Position numbers and translations under genes: made by a program
Notes under the pieces: generated by a model
What the model was told of the DNA's origin: nothing
The model's input: the letters and a program-made list of their open reading frames with translations, nothing else
The model's database searches: none
Shown: positions 1 through 7,146 of the stretch, piece by piece
Position numbering within the stretch: position 1 is the stretch's first letter
Layout of the letters: each line of letters starts with the position of its first letter
DNA from: Bacteroidia bacterium
GTDB taxonomy: Bacteria > Bacteroidota > Bacteroidia > SpSt-205
Length of the DNA stretch: 12,584 nucleotides
Assembly: GCA_025060275.1 (NCBI GenBank)
Contig: JANXCJ010000045.1
Location: 1 to 12,584, forward strand
Reading direction: 5' to 3'

Positions 1-1
1 A

Positions 2-892
2 TTTGATGAAATAGGACAGGAATATCCTGATATTGAGAAAGAGCACTGGATCATAGATATAGGCACTGCGAAATTAGCAGATACACCTGAGCAGTTTGAT
101 GTGGTAGTTACCCTGAATCTGTATGGAGATATTCTATCAGACATGGTAGCTCAAATAGCCGGTTCAGTAGGATTGGCTGGCTCAGCCAATATCGGACCCT
201 CAGTAGCCATGTTTGAGGCTATCCACGGCTCCGCACCCCGCCGGGCAGGACAAAATCTTGCGAACCCCTCTGGCTTATTACACGCAGGTATCATGATGAT
301 GGTACATATTGGTCAGCCTCAAGTTGCAGAGCGGGTTCATAACGCATGGCTCTATACAATAGAGGAAGGATATCACACTTATGATATTTACAGGGAAGGT
401 TCTTCTCGCCAAAAGGTAGGCACTAAAGAATTTGCTCAAGCTGTAGTGCGAAACTTAGGCAAAGAACCTCAAAAGCTCCGCCCTGTTCAGTATGTTCAGG
501 AAGGAAGATCAGTAACTTCCATTAAAATTCCCGCATACGAGCGCAACCACCGTCCTAATAAGGAGTTAATAGGTGTGGATATCTTTGTAGAGTGGTTACC
601 GGGACATCCTCATGAGCTGGCAGAAAAAATTCAGAAGGTACTTCCCTCTTCTCTCAAACTTACAATGATTTCTAATAGAGGCACTGCTGTGTGGCCTAAT
701 ACCCTAGAAGAGACCTTTTTAGTAGACCACTGGCGCACTCGGCTGATAAGTGCAAATGGAAACCCCATCTCTCCAGAGGAGGTAATCAAAGCTCTAAGAG
801 GCTATCAGGAAGCAGGCTTAGGCTTCATAAAGACAGAGAACTTATACCGCTTTGATGGTGTTGAAGGCTTCTCCAAAGGGCAGGGAGAATAA
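2..892 (+). CDS. icd: Isocitrate dehydrogenase (NADP-type), 3' part, 5' end outside window
   Basis: The reading frame is open from base 2 and ends at TAA 890-892, leaving about 296 C-terminal residues; the start lies upstream. The enzyme oxidatively decarboxylates isocitrate to 2-oxoglutarate in the cytoplasmic TCA cycle. The visible part carries the family core: LYGDILSDM with the metal-binding Asp residues, then AGSVGLAGSANIG, then HGSAPRRAGQNLANP, the cofactor loop. The two Arg residues sit where NADP-dependent enzymes have Lys-Tyr contacting the 2'-phosphate, so NADP use is inferred. After the core comes an extension of about 160 residues ending in a YQEAGLGFIKTENLYRFDG-type segment, typical of the roughly 480-500-residue Thermus-like class and absent from E. 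coli Icd. The gene converges on the large secreted-protein gene to its right. No break or frameshift is seen. Family assignment is strong; cofactor preference is inference. Confidence 0.93.
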   Translation, partial: FDEIGQEYPDIEKEHWIIDIGTAKLADTPEQFDVVVTLNLYGDILSDMVAQIAGSVGLAGSANIGPSVAMFEAIHGSAPRRAGQNLANPSGLLHAGIMMMVHIGQPQVAERVHNAWLYTIEEGYHTYDIYREGSSRQKVGTKEFAQAVVRNLGKEPQKLRPVQYVQEGRSVTSIKIPAYERNHRPNKELIGVDIFVEWLPGHPHELAEKIQKVLPSSLKLTMISNRGTAVWPNTLEETFLVDHWRTRLISANGNPISPEEVIKALRGYQEAGLGFIKTENLYRFDGVEGFSKGQGE

Positions 893-922
893 TACTCCAT
901 AACACACTGAGGATTAGTTACC

Positions 923-960
923 TACCTTGCTTCTCTAATACCAAAAGGTAAGTTTTATTT
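923..960 (+). terminator. Possible weak terminator after icd
   Basis: A six-base inverted repeat (TACCTT at 923-928 and AAGGTA at 945-950, 16-nt loop) lies 30 bases after the icd stop and is followed by the T-rich stretch AGTTTTATTTTC. The stem is short and the loop long, so it is weak as an intrinsic terminator. It lies between two convergent genes, where a terminator is expected. The rest of 893-1050 is AT-rich and holds no credible gene. Confidence 0.25.
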
Positions 961-1050
961 TCATTCGTTTTCCCCTTCAATCTCTAGTCTTTCTAACTTG
1001 TAAGTAAATCTAGCCATCCATAAAATACATGTAAAATACATAGGAGATTA

Positions 1051-4000
1051 TCAGTCTATAATCAGGAAAGATGTACAGACCTGCTGGAAAGCATTTTGCC
1101 ACATGAGCCTGTATACTCCTGCGGGTAAGGTAAGCGATAGTTCCTCCACTTCTTTTGAGACATACCTCTCAATCACTTTTCGGCCCTCTTGGTCATATAC
1201 TGCTACGTAGGAGGAACTTCTGTAAGGAAGTCTTATAAAAACTGTTCCTTGCGAAGGATTAGGATACACATGGAAGTGAGCAGCCTCAGAATATAAATAG
1301 CTTTGGAGGGGCACTACTTTCACGTACAGTGTGTCTCTTTCCTGACAATCGGGGGTTTGGGTCAGCAGTTCTACCATGTACAAGCCACGAATTCCCCACT
1401 CCCTCTCGTAGGAGGGGCCATTGTACCAGTCTATTAGCACACCTCTATTATCCCAAACAAACCATGAATAGCTTGCCCCTGAAGCCACTGCCTGAGCTGA
1501 AAGGGTATGATAACCGAAAGACAGAACAAGAGTGTCTCCATTAGATCGGGGAAAACCCTCATACACAATAGTAGCATCTATATTAGGTAGAATAGTAAGG
1601 ACCAAAGTATCCCTCTGCAACTGCGGCTGAGCACAAGGTTGAGAAGGGTCCCTCCTTGCCTCTACTACGATTGTATCTACTCCTATGGGGAGGGAAAAAT
1701 TCGCCACAGAGTCTGTGTGATTAGGCAAAATCTGTCCATTCAAATACCAACTGTATGCAGTAGCTCCCCTAACCCCTGCCCTAAGTGTAACACCTCCTTC
1801 GCTATAGCATATGCTTCTATCTTCTCCTAGATTAGGTTTAGGAAGGGGCTGCTTATACGCTTTAATCCTAAGTAAGAACCGTCCTATCTCTCGTAGGGTT
1901 TCACCCTCCACGGCTATGAATAGATTCTCACCAGCAGGGAGGGAGAGGTACGCTCGAGTAGGCTGCGTATAGTCTTCAAATGAGTTTGAATTGCTCAAGT
2001 GTGCGCCAATTGCCACTATGCGAGAAGTATAAGCGCCTGGCACTGACTCTCCTGGACAGTCTAACCGAAGGCCCTGATCCCTATCTGTAAGTGTATCCCA
2101 CAAGCTAAGAAGATGGAGACGCGTGTCAAAATCAGTTATCCCACTACATAAATCCACCTCTATAGAATCTAAACACTCAGGCAAAGTAAGATGGAAAAAT
2201 AGGTCTGCACTTCGCGAAGCCTCAGAGTATATCTCGGGGGTAAGAATATCTGTAATGCCCGGACCTAAAAGAGAGTCCTGATGTATGACCTCCCATATTC
2301 CATCACCGATATAATTCAAAGAGAGAGAAATAGCATTAGCGGGACGATTGCCGGGGCGATCCGTCAGCTGGATGATCACAGAAGCGGAGGTATCAGGTGA
2401 TCCGCCACAGCTTCCCAGCGGAAAAGCCGCAAGCCTATAAATCACCTGAGATGGAAACAAAGAAGAAGAAGGCAAAGGAAGTGTAAGTGGAAATTGGGAC
2501 GCTAAGACGGAATGAGATTGCCATGTTAGACCTCCATCCAAGCTCCACATAAGAACTATCTCTCCTGCCAAAGCAGAAGCATCGGGCACAGAGAAGGTTA
2601 TAGCCTCACCACTCATCCCAGAGAGCCGAGAAGGAATAAGAGGTTGAGAGAAAGGCATTGGACAGGGATAAACTTTTCCTGCTAACTCGTCGGCCCCTAT
2701 GTCAGGTGCGCTGCCGGGATCATCACTACCTCCCATGGGGCGAGCCTCCCCATCACAATCTTGAGAAGTAACGAGCGGCACAGGACCCGCATTAATCCCC
2801 TCCCATGCGGAGGAAGAGCTTATATGAGGGGTCTCTGCACTGACAAAAGGCACACCTCCCTGCACGCTAGCCCGAGAAAAAGCCTCTTGACCTGTGAAAG
2901 CTCGCCATTCGGCGAGGCTACCTATATACCTAACCTCATCTCCCCATCCCAACCGACACAAGAAAGTTCGCTCAAGCACAGGTCCTTGAATAAAATAAAA
3001 GTTATTCTGCAGTGTAAAGCTACTCCACTGGATATAAGCAGGGTTCTCCCAAAAAATGATTCCACAGACCTCTTTGTAATCAGGCTTAGGAGCACTGCTG
3101 ATTTGAAGCGTATTTTGGATTAGATTCCCACTCATTTCCACCCCCCCTCTTATATTTTTTCCCACGATAATCCCAGCCGCAAAGCCATCCCTTGCCCAAG
3201 GTGCCGTTGTTTCAGCCGCGCCACTGAGATGTATGGTATTGTGCCTCAGTGTAAAACTTCCCGTTACATCTGGGTTCGGGGCACTTTCAAGGAGAATCCC
3301 TGCAACAGCATAAGAACTACTTCCCGGGATACTTTCATCTGCCCCCCCCACCAAGTTAGCTATGAAATTATTTTCTATGAGACAGGAGGTAGAGCCGTAA
3401 CGAGATTCCCTTATTACATGGATTCCCACCGCTCCATATCCCTCAGAAGAGAGGCTCCGAAGGTTATAAATGCGGTTAGCCCTTACTATGACATCATACC
3501 CATACTCTATTCGGAAGGCTACAGGGGTAAAATTCTCTTCCTCCCATGCACCGTAAGCTATGTTATTTTCTACTGTAAGTGTATAGGGATAATAAGCATA
3601 AAGAGCATTTCCACCTCTACCCCAGGCACTATCTCCTTCAGAAGCCACTGTAGTGGGGTATCCAAAGGTGTTGTTCAAGAAGCTTACGTTGGTAATAGGG
3701 CCCCAACCCCATGCTAGTAGAGCAGCACCATACTGTGCAGCCCTTAGGGTGCAAGCAGAGACACTTAAATTAGACACAGCAGATACGACGGGTTGAAGGG
3801 TAACACTCACGCTATCTCCCACATAAAGAGCCACTTTGGTACCTCGCCTAGAGTATCCTTCTAAAATGCAGCTGTCTATACGAATATGAGAAACAGGAGC
3901 TCCCTCCCTTGGTACTATACCTATGACTCCTGTGAGAGCTGTGGTGTCTCTGAGACTTTTTAGCCTAAGCCATCCCCGCCCATTCAGAGTGAAATGCTGA

Positions 4001-4335
4001 ACTCCGCCTAAAATTCGCAATACAAATTGACCTCCCCTCCACTCTGCTTGTGGGGAGGTAGCAATCGTCACGGGGGTATCTGCCTGTACAATAACCTCAC
4101 AGTTTTGACACACATACGGCTTTACCAAAATCGTAGAAGGCTCGGAAGACGGGTTATAAGGCGAGACAATATGTAGTCTTACGGTGCCCTGAGCCCCAGC
4201 CATGGCAAGCTCATCAAACGCCGTTTGAAGCGTAGCAAAAGAGCGCCCAGCAATGCTTGTGAAACCATTGATGTAATACGTACCTGACAACTGAGCCCAA
4301 AGCAGGGAAACAGGAATCCATCCCCACTTGCGCAT
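1051..4335 (-). CDS. Secreted right-handed beta-helix protein with T9SS C-terminal sorting domain
   Basis: A 1,094-residue predicted cell-surface or secreted protein. Residues 1-14 form a short signal peptide (MRKWGWIPVSLLWA) before Gln15. Residues about 105-460 form a parallel beta-helix, shown by recurring Asn-rich turns (LNNTFGY 220, VENNIAYG 255, IENNFIANL 320, LRHNTIHL 363, LQNNFYF 442). This region ends near the APDIGADE motif (543-550), common in Bacteroidota beta-helix proteins. Residues 560-830 contain beta-sandwich-like segments. Residues 832-915 are Ig/PKD-like (LGEDRSICY, YSWYLNGQ), and a second such unit spans about 920-1008. Residues 1021-1094 are a typical type A T9SS sorting domain: FHVYPNPSQG, VAVYDQEGRKV and LPAGVYRLMW. 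The domain directs export through the outer membrane and usually removal of the tail with attachment to the surface. No catalytic residues can be assigned, so substrate and role are unknown. It lies downstream of two polysaccharide-type genes but has its own promoter. It carries G7 and G8 tracts in the coding strand. Confidence 0.92.
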   Translation of the reverse strand: MRKWGWIPVSLLWAQLSGTYYINGFTSIAGRSFATLQTAFDELAMAGAQGTVRLHIVSPYNPSSEPSTILVKPYVCQNCEVIVQADTPVTIATSPQAEWRGGQFVLRILGGVQHFTLNGRGWLRLKSLRDTTALTGVIGIVPREGAPVSHIRIDSCILEGYSRRGTKVALYVGDSVSVTLQPVVSAVSNLSVSACTLRAAQYGAALLAWGWGPITNVSFLNNTFGYPTTVASEGDSAWGRGGNALYAYYPYTLTVENNIAYGAWEEENFTPVAFRIEYGYDVIVRANRIYNLRSLSSEGYGAVGIHVIRESRYGSTSCLIENNFIANLVGGADESIPGSSSYAVAGILLESAPNPDVTGSFTLRHNTIHLSGAAETTAPWARDGFAAGIIVGKNIRGGVEMSGNLIQNTLQISSAPKPDYKEVCGIIFWENPAYIQWSSFTLQNNFYFIQGPVLERTFLCRLGWGDEVRYIGSLAEWRAFTGQEAFSRASVQGGVPFVSAETPHISSSSAWEGINAGPVPLVTSQDCDGEARPMGGSDDPGSAPDIGADELAGKVYPCPMPFSQPLIPSRLSGMSGEAITFSVPDASALAGEIVLMWSLDGGLTWQSHSVLASQFPLTLPLPSSSLFPSQVIYRLAAFPLGSCGGSPDTSASVIIQLTDRPGNRPANAISLSLNYIGDGIWEVIHQDSLLGPGITDILTPEIYSEASRSADLFFHLTLPECLDSIEVDLCSGITDFDTRLHLLSLWDTLTDRDQGLRLDCPGESVPGAYTSRIVAIGAHLSNSNSFEDYTQPTRAYLSLPAGENLFIAVEGETLREIGRFLLRIKAYKQPLPKPNLGEDRSICYSEGGVTLRAGVRGATAYSWYLNGQILPNHTDSVANFSLPIGVDTIVVEARRDPSQPCAQPQLQRDTLVLTILPNIDATIVYEGFPRSNGDTLVLSFGYHTLSAQAVASGASYSWFVWDNRGVLIDWYNGPSYEREWGIRGLYMVELLTQTPDCQERDTLYVKVVPLQSYLYSEAAHFHVYPNPSQGTVFIRLPYRSSSYVAVYDQEGRKVIERYVSKEVEELSLTLPAGVYRLMWQNAFQQVCTSFLIID

Positions 4336-4339
4336 ACCT

Positions 4340-4368
4340 CAAAGATAAAGTAGAAGTACCCCCCTCAA
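4340..4368 (-). promoter_or_regulatory. Bacteroidota-type promoter of the T9SS cargo gene
   Basis: On the minus strand a perfect -7 box TATCTTTG (4347 to 4340) matches the Bacteroidota consensus TAnnTTTG. A TTG (4368 to 4366) lies 18 nt upstream, inside the 17-23-nt range known for the -33 element. The box ends exactly 4 nt before the ATG at 4335, so the transcript should start at or beside the start codon. The whole promoter fits in the 37-nt gap after the FkbM methyltransferase gene, so the cargo gene can be expressed independently of the genes before it. The spacer contains a run of six G. Confidence 0.7.
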
Positions 4369-4372
4369 CCTA

Positions 4373-5200
4373 CTAAACTGAACGTATCGGCACTGCCCAT
4401 AGAGACCCTCCACTATCTGATTCATTGTGTAGGGCTTTTATAGTATATCCTAAACTCTGTAAAGCTTCCTTAACTTTCGCCATTGAGTGGTGTATCCCCA
4501 TCCAAATGTGAGGTTTGCAATAGCTGAGAATATGCTTAGCACCCTGTAAAACTTCTAATTCTACGCCCTCTACATCTACTTTCATCCAGTCTACACGAGG
4601 TAGCTGGAAAAAACGAAATACCTCGTCCAATGAAACCCCTAAGATTTCCCCGCGTTCAGACTCGTAGGGAGAAAAAGAATAACTATAAAAAGCCCCCCAA
4701 GGATATAAAGGATGCAGAGCGAGCCGAGTGGCATGTTTCCATGCAGCTGCTCGCAGGGGTATAACCCACTCCGCTGAATTGAATGAAATATTCCTCAAAA
4801 AGTATAAGAAATTGTATGGACTGGGCTCTAATGCCACTATTAGTCCTCCTGGCATAACTCTCCGACCCACCGTGAGAGCGAAATATCCTCTATGCCCTCC
4901 TACATCCAAGCCTATACTTCCCGGCTTTATAGCCTCCAGCCATTCTGTGGGGAAGTCCAACCGCCAGTTCCATGCTTGTCCATCTAGCCATACTCTTGCC
5001 CGAGGTACGTAATACATCCGCCTTTCCAATAGAAAAGGAAAATGTGTAACCCCATATTGCTGATACTCCCGATCTCGGGCCTTGCGTGCTTCTCTCAGGC
5101 TTCCTTTCCATAAAGCTAAAAGCGCAGTGAAACCCGCCGAAAAGACCCTATTCGTAAGTAGCGCAAGCGTATCAGAAAGAGTATATCCTCTCCATATCAT
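4373..5200 (-). CDS. FkbM family SAM-dependent methyltransferase
   Basis: 275 residues, close to the usual size for the family. FkbM-type enzymes O-methylate sugars or other small groups using S-adenosylmethionine; in bacteria they are frequent in surface polysaccharide and glycan clusters. Visible motifs are GLDVGGHRGYF (97-107, SAM-binding glycine loop), VALEPSPYN (122-130, acidic residue at the end of strand 2 for the ribose) and DWMKVDVEGVELEVLQGA (204-221), the FkbM signature that ends the domain. The first 60 residues are basic with a hydrophobic patch at about 12-31 that may associate with the membrane or partner proteins. The ATG overlaps the stop of the preceding glycosyltransferase gene by 4 bases (ATGA), implying translational coupling. 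The pairing suggests the methyltransferase acts on the glycan made by that transferase; this is inference and the acceptor is unknown. Confidence 0.9.
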   Translation of the reverse strand: MIWRGYTLSDTLALLTNRVFSAGFTALLALWKGSLREARKARDREYQQYGVTHFPFLLERRMYYVPRARVWLDGQAWNWRLDFPTEWLEAIKPGSIGLDVGGHRGYFALTVGRRVMPGGLIVALEPSPYNFLYFLRNISFNSAEWVIPLRAAAWKHATRLALHPLYPWGAFYSYSFSPYESERGEILGVSLDEVFRFFQLPRVDWMKVDVEGVELEVLQGAKHILSYCKPHIWMGIHHSMAKVKEALQSLGYTIKALHNESDSGGSLWAVPIRSV

Positions 5201-6135
5201 AGAATTGAGCCCAGAAAAGCGTCTAACTTATCAGGCTCCAAAATCACGTCGGCTGTATCAAATATATCTCTCAGAGAATGAGGTGCCGTAGGTGCCAGGA
5301 AATAGTAATGCTCATGAGCCAGCAAACGACTGAAGTTAGCATAGAGGAATTGAGGGGGGGTTCGCCTGACGTGGGACTCACTGAGGACTTCTATAATCTT
5401 ACTCCCAGACGGCATCCAGAGTAGATTCATATGACCGGAGCCATGTAGGGCTAAGAGGACATTAGCCTGAGAGAAAATCCTGACCTGCTCTGCAAAGGAG
5501 AACTCTTCCGCTCTAATTACCATGAAGCCATACTTTTCAAGTATGGGTAATATCTCCCCCTCGTTTACAACCTTACGCCTAGTGGCTTTCTCACGGGATA
5601 GGTAAATTCTTTTTCCCTGCGGAGTCCCTCCCCATTGAGAGAGAAACACCTGCCTAAAATACTGCAATTGAGCATATGAGTTAGCCAAACTATCCAGTGC
5701 AGGCATGTGGGGCAGGACTAAACGTCGGACAGAATAGAGGAGGTTCCTCTTAAGGGGTATGAGTTTTTTCACACCTAATGCTCTAAGGCTTTCTCTCGTG
5801 AAAGGCTGGTATTCTTCAGGGAGAAGTATAGGTAATTCTGTGTATCTCTCCACACTTAGTAGGCGAGGGAGACAGTCTGCAAACCAGTGCGTATAGTTAT
5901 TAGACCAAGGGTGATGTATGAGTAAGCCTTCTTCTATATCTTCAGCGGACCGCCTCAGGGTAAGTTTTTTGTAAATACCATACCGTTGCCAATAGGAAAC
6001 AAGATGTGGCCTATCCCAAAAACAGGATTCCCTCAGTAATCGCCATCCCTTAAGGACTATGCCTACTGGCAGTACTGTGGCATTTCTCACATATAGAATA
6101 GGTAGAACTCCCCTCTCCAATCGCTGCTCTATCAT
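5197..6135 (-). CDS. Glycosyltransferase family 61 (DUF563) protein
   Basis: 312 residues, cytoplasmic or peripheral, no signal peptide. The GT61/DUF563 core is recognisable from NYTHWFADCLPRLL (80-93), through LSREKATRRKVVNEGEI (179-195), the motif that follows the KRIYLSR strand, to LALHGSGHMNLLWMPSG (228-244). The last corresponds to the family's HGAGLTNLLFMPPG-like motif, with Ser, His and Met replacing the more usual residues. Bacterial members are generally found in capsule, O-antigen or exopolysaccharide loci; donor and acceptor cannot be read from sequence. The gene starts 6 nt after the upstream small gene and overlaps the FkbM gene by 4 nt, so these three look co-transcribed. A C7 tract on the coding strand (plus-strand 5354-5360) encodes Thr-Pro-Pro near residues 259-261. 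A TAnnTTTG box lies only 1 nt before the ATG. Confidence 0.85.
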   Translation of the reverse strand: MIEQRLERGVLPILYVRNATVLPVGIVLKGWRLLRESCFWDRPHLVSYWQRYGIYKKLTLRRSAEDIEEGLLIHHPWSNNYTHWFADCLPRLLSVERYTELPILLPEEYQPFTRESLRALGVKKLIPLKRNLLYSVRRLVLPHMPALDSLANSYAQLQYFRQVFLSQWGGTPQGKRIYLSREKATRRKVVNEGEILPILEKYGFMVIRAEEFSFAEQVRIFSQANVLLALHGSGHMNLLWMPSGSKIIEVLSESHVRRTPPQFLYANFSRLLAHEHYYFLAPTAPHSLRDIFDTADVILEPDKLDAFLGSIL

Positions 6136-6136
6136 A

Positions 6137-6144
6137 CAAAACTA
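6137..6144 (-). promoter_or_regulatory. TAnnTTTG box overlapping the upstream stop codon, before the GT61 gene
   Basis: TAGTTTTG on the minus strand (6144 to 6137) is a perfect match to the Bacteroidota -7 consensus, and its first three bases are the TAG stop of the preceding gene. It ends 1 nt before the ATG at 6135, so a start about 5 nt downstream of the box would fall inside the ATG codon region and miss the first base. It may be a chance match or a promoter for a slightly shorter product. No clear -33 partner was identified. Confidence 0.3.
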
Positions 6145-6510
6145 TAAGCTCCATATTTCAGCATAGTACTGGATGATAGCTTCACGCAAGAAGTTTTCCT
6201 CTTCTTGCGGAGACCAAGCAGGTAAGTTTTGAGATAGCTCCCATTTTGGCCACCTATCCCTCATCTCTCCTACTCGGCGGGCATACCCCGCTCTTTCCAG
6301 TAATACAAGAGTGCCTAAGTGAATAAGGTCGGCCTTCACTCTTCTTTCATCCCCTTCCGGATAGAAACCTAACTCATTCAGGCCGATGAGGAATAGAAGT
6401 GCTTCTATGGAAGGGCGGTTTCCATAGCGCTGAGCCACTTTCGTAAGAAGGTCCTCACATTTCTCTTCAATTGACACGGGGGTCTTCTGGTAAGGATGCA
6501 AGAGATGCAT
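6142..6510 (-). CDS. Small conserved Bacteroidota protein of unknown function
   Basis: 122 residues from the ATG at 6510, or 111 from a GTG at 6477. I recognise the pattern as a Bacteroidota family of about 110 residues without known function, by recall and not by search. Visible features are FLIGLNELG (40-48), a helix KADLIHLGTLVLLERAGY (59-76), the aromatic stretch WPKWELSQNLP (87-97) and a closing acidic-aromatic helix (EENFLREAIIQYYAEIW, 104-120). There is no signal peptide, membrane segment or catalytic motif; it looks like a compact alpha-helical cytoplasmic protein. The ATG start overlaps the yqgE gene by 44 nt and the GTG start by 11 nt. The conserved part begins near Val12-Ser-Ile-Glu-Glu, so the GTG is a serious alternative. 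Co-transcription with yqgE is likely. Confidence 0.75.
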   Translation of the reverse strand: MHLLHPYQKTPVSIEEKCEDLLTKVAQRYGNRPSIEALLFLIGLNELGFYPEGDERRVKADLIHLGTLVLLERAGYARRVGEMRDRWPKWELSQNLPAWSPQEEENFLREAIIQYYAEIWSL

Positions 6511-7012
6511 ACTTTCCGCCCATGTCTATAAGGACACGCTGCCAGAGTATTTCAGGTTCTGTAGTAAAAACATACTCGCAACGAGCGGTAGTGAGTATCC
6601 ATGCTTTTTGGGCTATTTCGCTCTCCAGTTGACCCGGGGCCCAGCCCGCATAACCAGCAAAGAAACGAATGAAGCTCTCAGGCACATTCCGAGTAGCAAG
6701 TAGCGCGCGTAGAGAGCGCAGGTTCAAACTCCAAAATATTCCATTAGCTACCTTCTGACTTTCAGGGAGAGTTTCAATGCTATGAAGCACATGAAGGGTA
6801 TTCAATCCCACGGGTCCACCCCGAAAAAGCCTATAATCCACTTCGCCAAAGTAATCCGTAACCTCCTTGAGCTTGACAGAAGCAGGACGATTGAGAATAA
6901 ACCCCAAACTTCCAGCCGCACCATGCTCCACAAGAAGCACAACGGTGCGAAAGAAATTAGGATCAGGCAGGTAGGGTTCAGCTATGAGGAGGATACCTCC
7001 CGTAAGCTGCAT
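6467..7012 (-). CDS. yqgE: YqgE/AlgH family protein (UPF0301)
   Basis: 181 residues, full family length, cytoplasmic. The family fold is known but its biochemical role is not established; AlgH was named from a Pseudomonas alginate regulator. Family motifs are LLIAEPYLPDPNFFRTVVLL (8-27), HGAAGSLGFILNRP (30-43), FRGGPVG (63-69), FAGYAGWAPGQLESEI (118-133) and the C-terminal MGGKYASLASLPEDPRVN. The last resembles the PEDP-(I/L)-N ends of Bacteroidota members, supporting an intact stop. The start at 7012 places the LIA-P motif at the usual distance from Met1. It is the first gene of the leftward run, and its ATG lies 4 nt after a perfect TAnnTTTG box. Linkage to surface-glycan genes may be incidental. 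Confidence 0.93.
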   Translation of the reverse strand: MQLTGGILLIAEPYLPDPNFFRTVVLLVEHGAAGSLGFILNRPASVKLKEVTDYFGEVDYRLFRGGPVGLNTLHVLHSIETLPESQKVANGIFWSLNLRSLRALLATRNVPESFIRFFAGYAGWAPGQLESEIAQKAWILTTARCEYVFTTEPEILWQRVLIDMGGKYASLASLPEDPRVN

Positions 7013-7016
7013 AGTT

Positions 7017-7024
7017 CAAAGGTA
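7017..7024 (-). promoter_or_regulatory. -7 box of the yqgE promoter (predicts a leaderless transcript)
   Basis: TACCTTTG on the minus strand (7024 to 7017) matches TAnnTTTG perfectly and ends exactly 4 nt before the yqgE ATG. The expected transcription start is the A of the ATG or a base next to it. No TTG is found at the -33 distance, which would fall in the 5' end of the tRNA gene. It probably drives the yqgE/small protein/GT61/FkbM run. Confidence 0.6.
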
Positions 7025-7032
7025 AAAACTTA

Positions 7033-7040
7033 TAACTTTG
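7033..7040 (+). promoter_or_regulatory. -7 box of the tRNA-Gly promoter
   Basis: TAACTTTG on the plus strand is a perfect TAnnTTTG match that ends 6 nt before the mature 5' end of the tRNA, so the primary transcript should carry only a 1-3-nt leader. The -33 element is not clear; the nearest candidate is a weak TTC at 7015-7017. It also may drive the propeller/OmpA gene and rnr, because no terminator is seen after the tRNA. Confidence 0.6.
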
Positions 7041-7046
7041 TAGTGT

Positions 7047-7119
7047 GCGGGAGTAGCTCAGCTGGTAGAGCGTCAGCTTCCCAAGCTGAAGGTCGCGGGT
7101 TCGAAACCCGTCTCCCGCT
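7047..7119 (+). tRNA. tRNA-Gly (anticodon CCC)
   Basis: A complete 73-nt cloverleaf. Acceptor stem GCGGGAG (7047-7053) pairs with CTCCCGC (7112-7118). D stem is GCTC/GAGC (7056-7059, 7068-7071). Anticodon stem is TCAGC/GCTGA (7073-7077, 7085-7089) with loop TTCCCAA, giving anticodon CCC at 7080-7082. T stem is GCGGG/CCCGT (one G-U pair) with loop TTCGAAA. The discriminator base is U (7119), as usual for bacterial tRNA-Gly. The CCA end is not encoded (the next bases are CAG), so it must be added after transcription. The tRNA reads GGG codons. It sits 34 bp from the divergent yqgE gene and 27 bp before the next coding sequence. Confidence 0.97.
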
Positions 7120-7146
7120 CAGGGCAGTAAAGCGTACTCTTTTATA

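Noticed and set aside
580..587. TATCTTTG promoter box match inside icd
   Set aside because: It is internal to a coding sequence, has no ATG at the module spacing, and a few chance matches are expected in this length.
1021..1041. Short direct repeat AAAATACAT (twice) between the convergent genes
   Set aside because: Only two copies of 9 bases in AT-rich sequence; no target-site or array structure.
2761..3717. Two open frames (120 and 162 codons) on the plus strand inside the T9SS cargo gene
   Set aside because: They lie antisense to a well-supported gene, have no recognisable motifs, and their composition looks like a shadow of the real frame.
4336..4340. GAGG-like sequence before the cargo gene ATG as a ribosome binding site
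   Set aside because: It lies 1-2 nt from the ATG, too close for a Shine-Dalgarno, and overlaps the end of the promoter box.
7095..7146. tRNA 3' end as an attachment site for an integrated element
   Set aside because: No second copy of the tRNA 3' sequence and no integrase or phage gene seen; the downstream genes are housekeeping or envelope genes.
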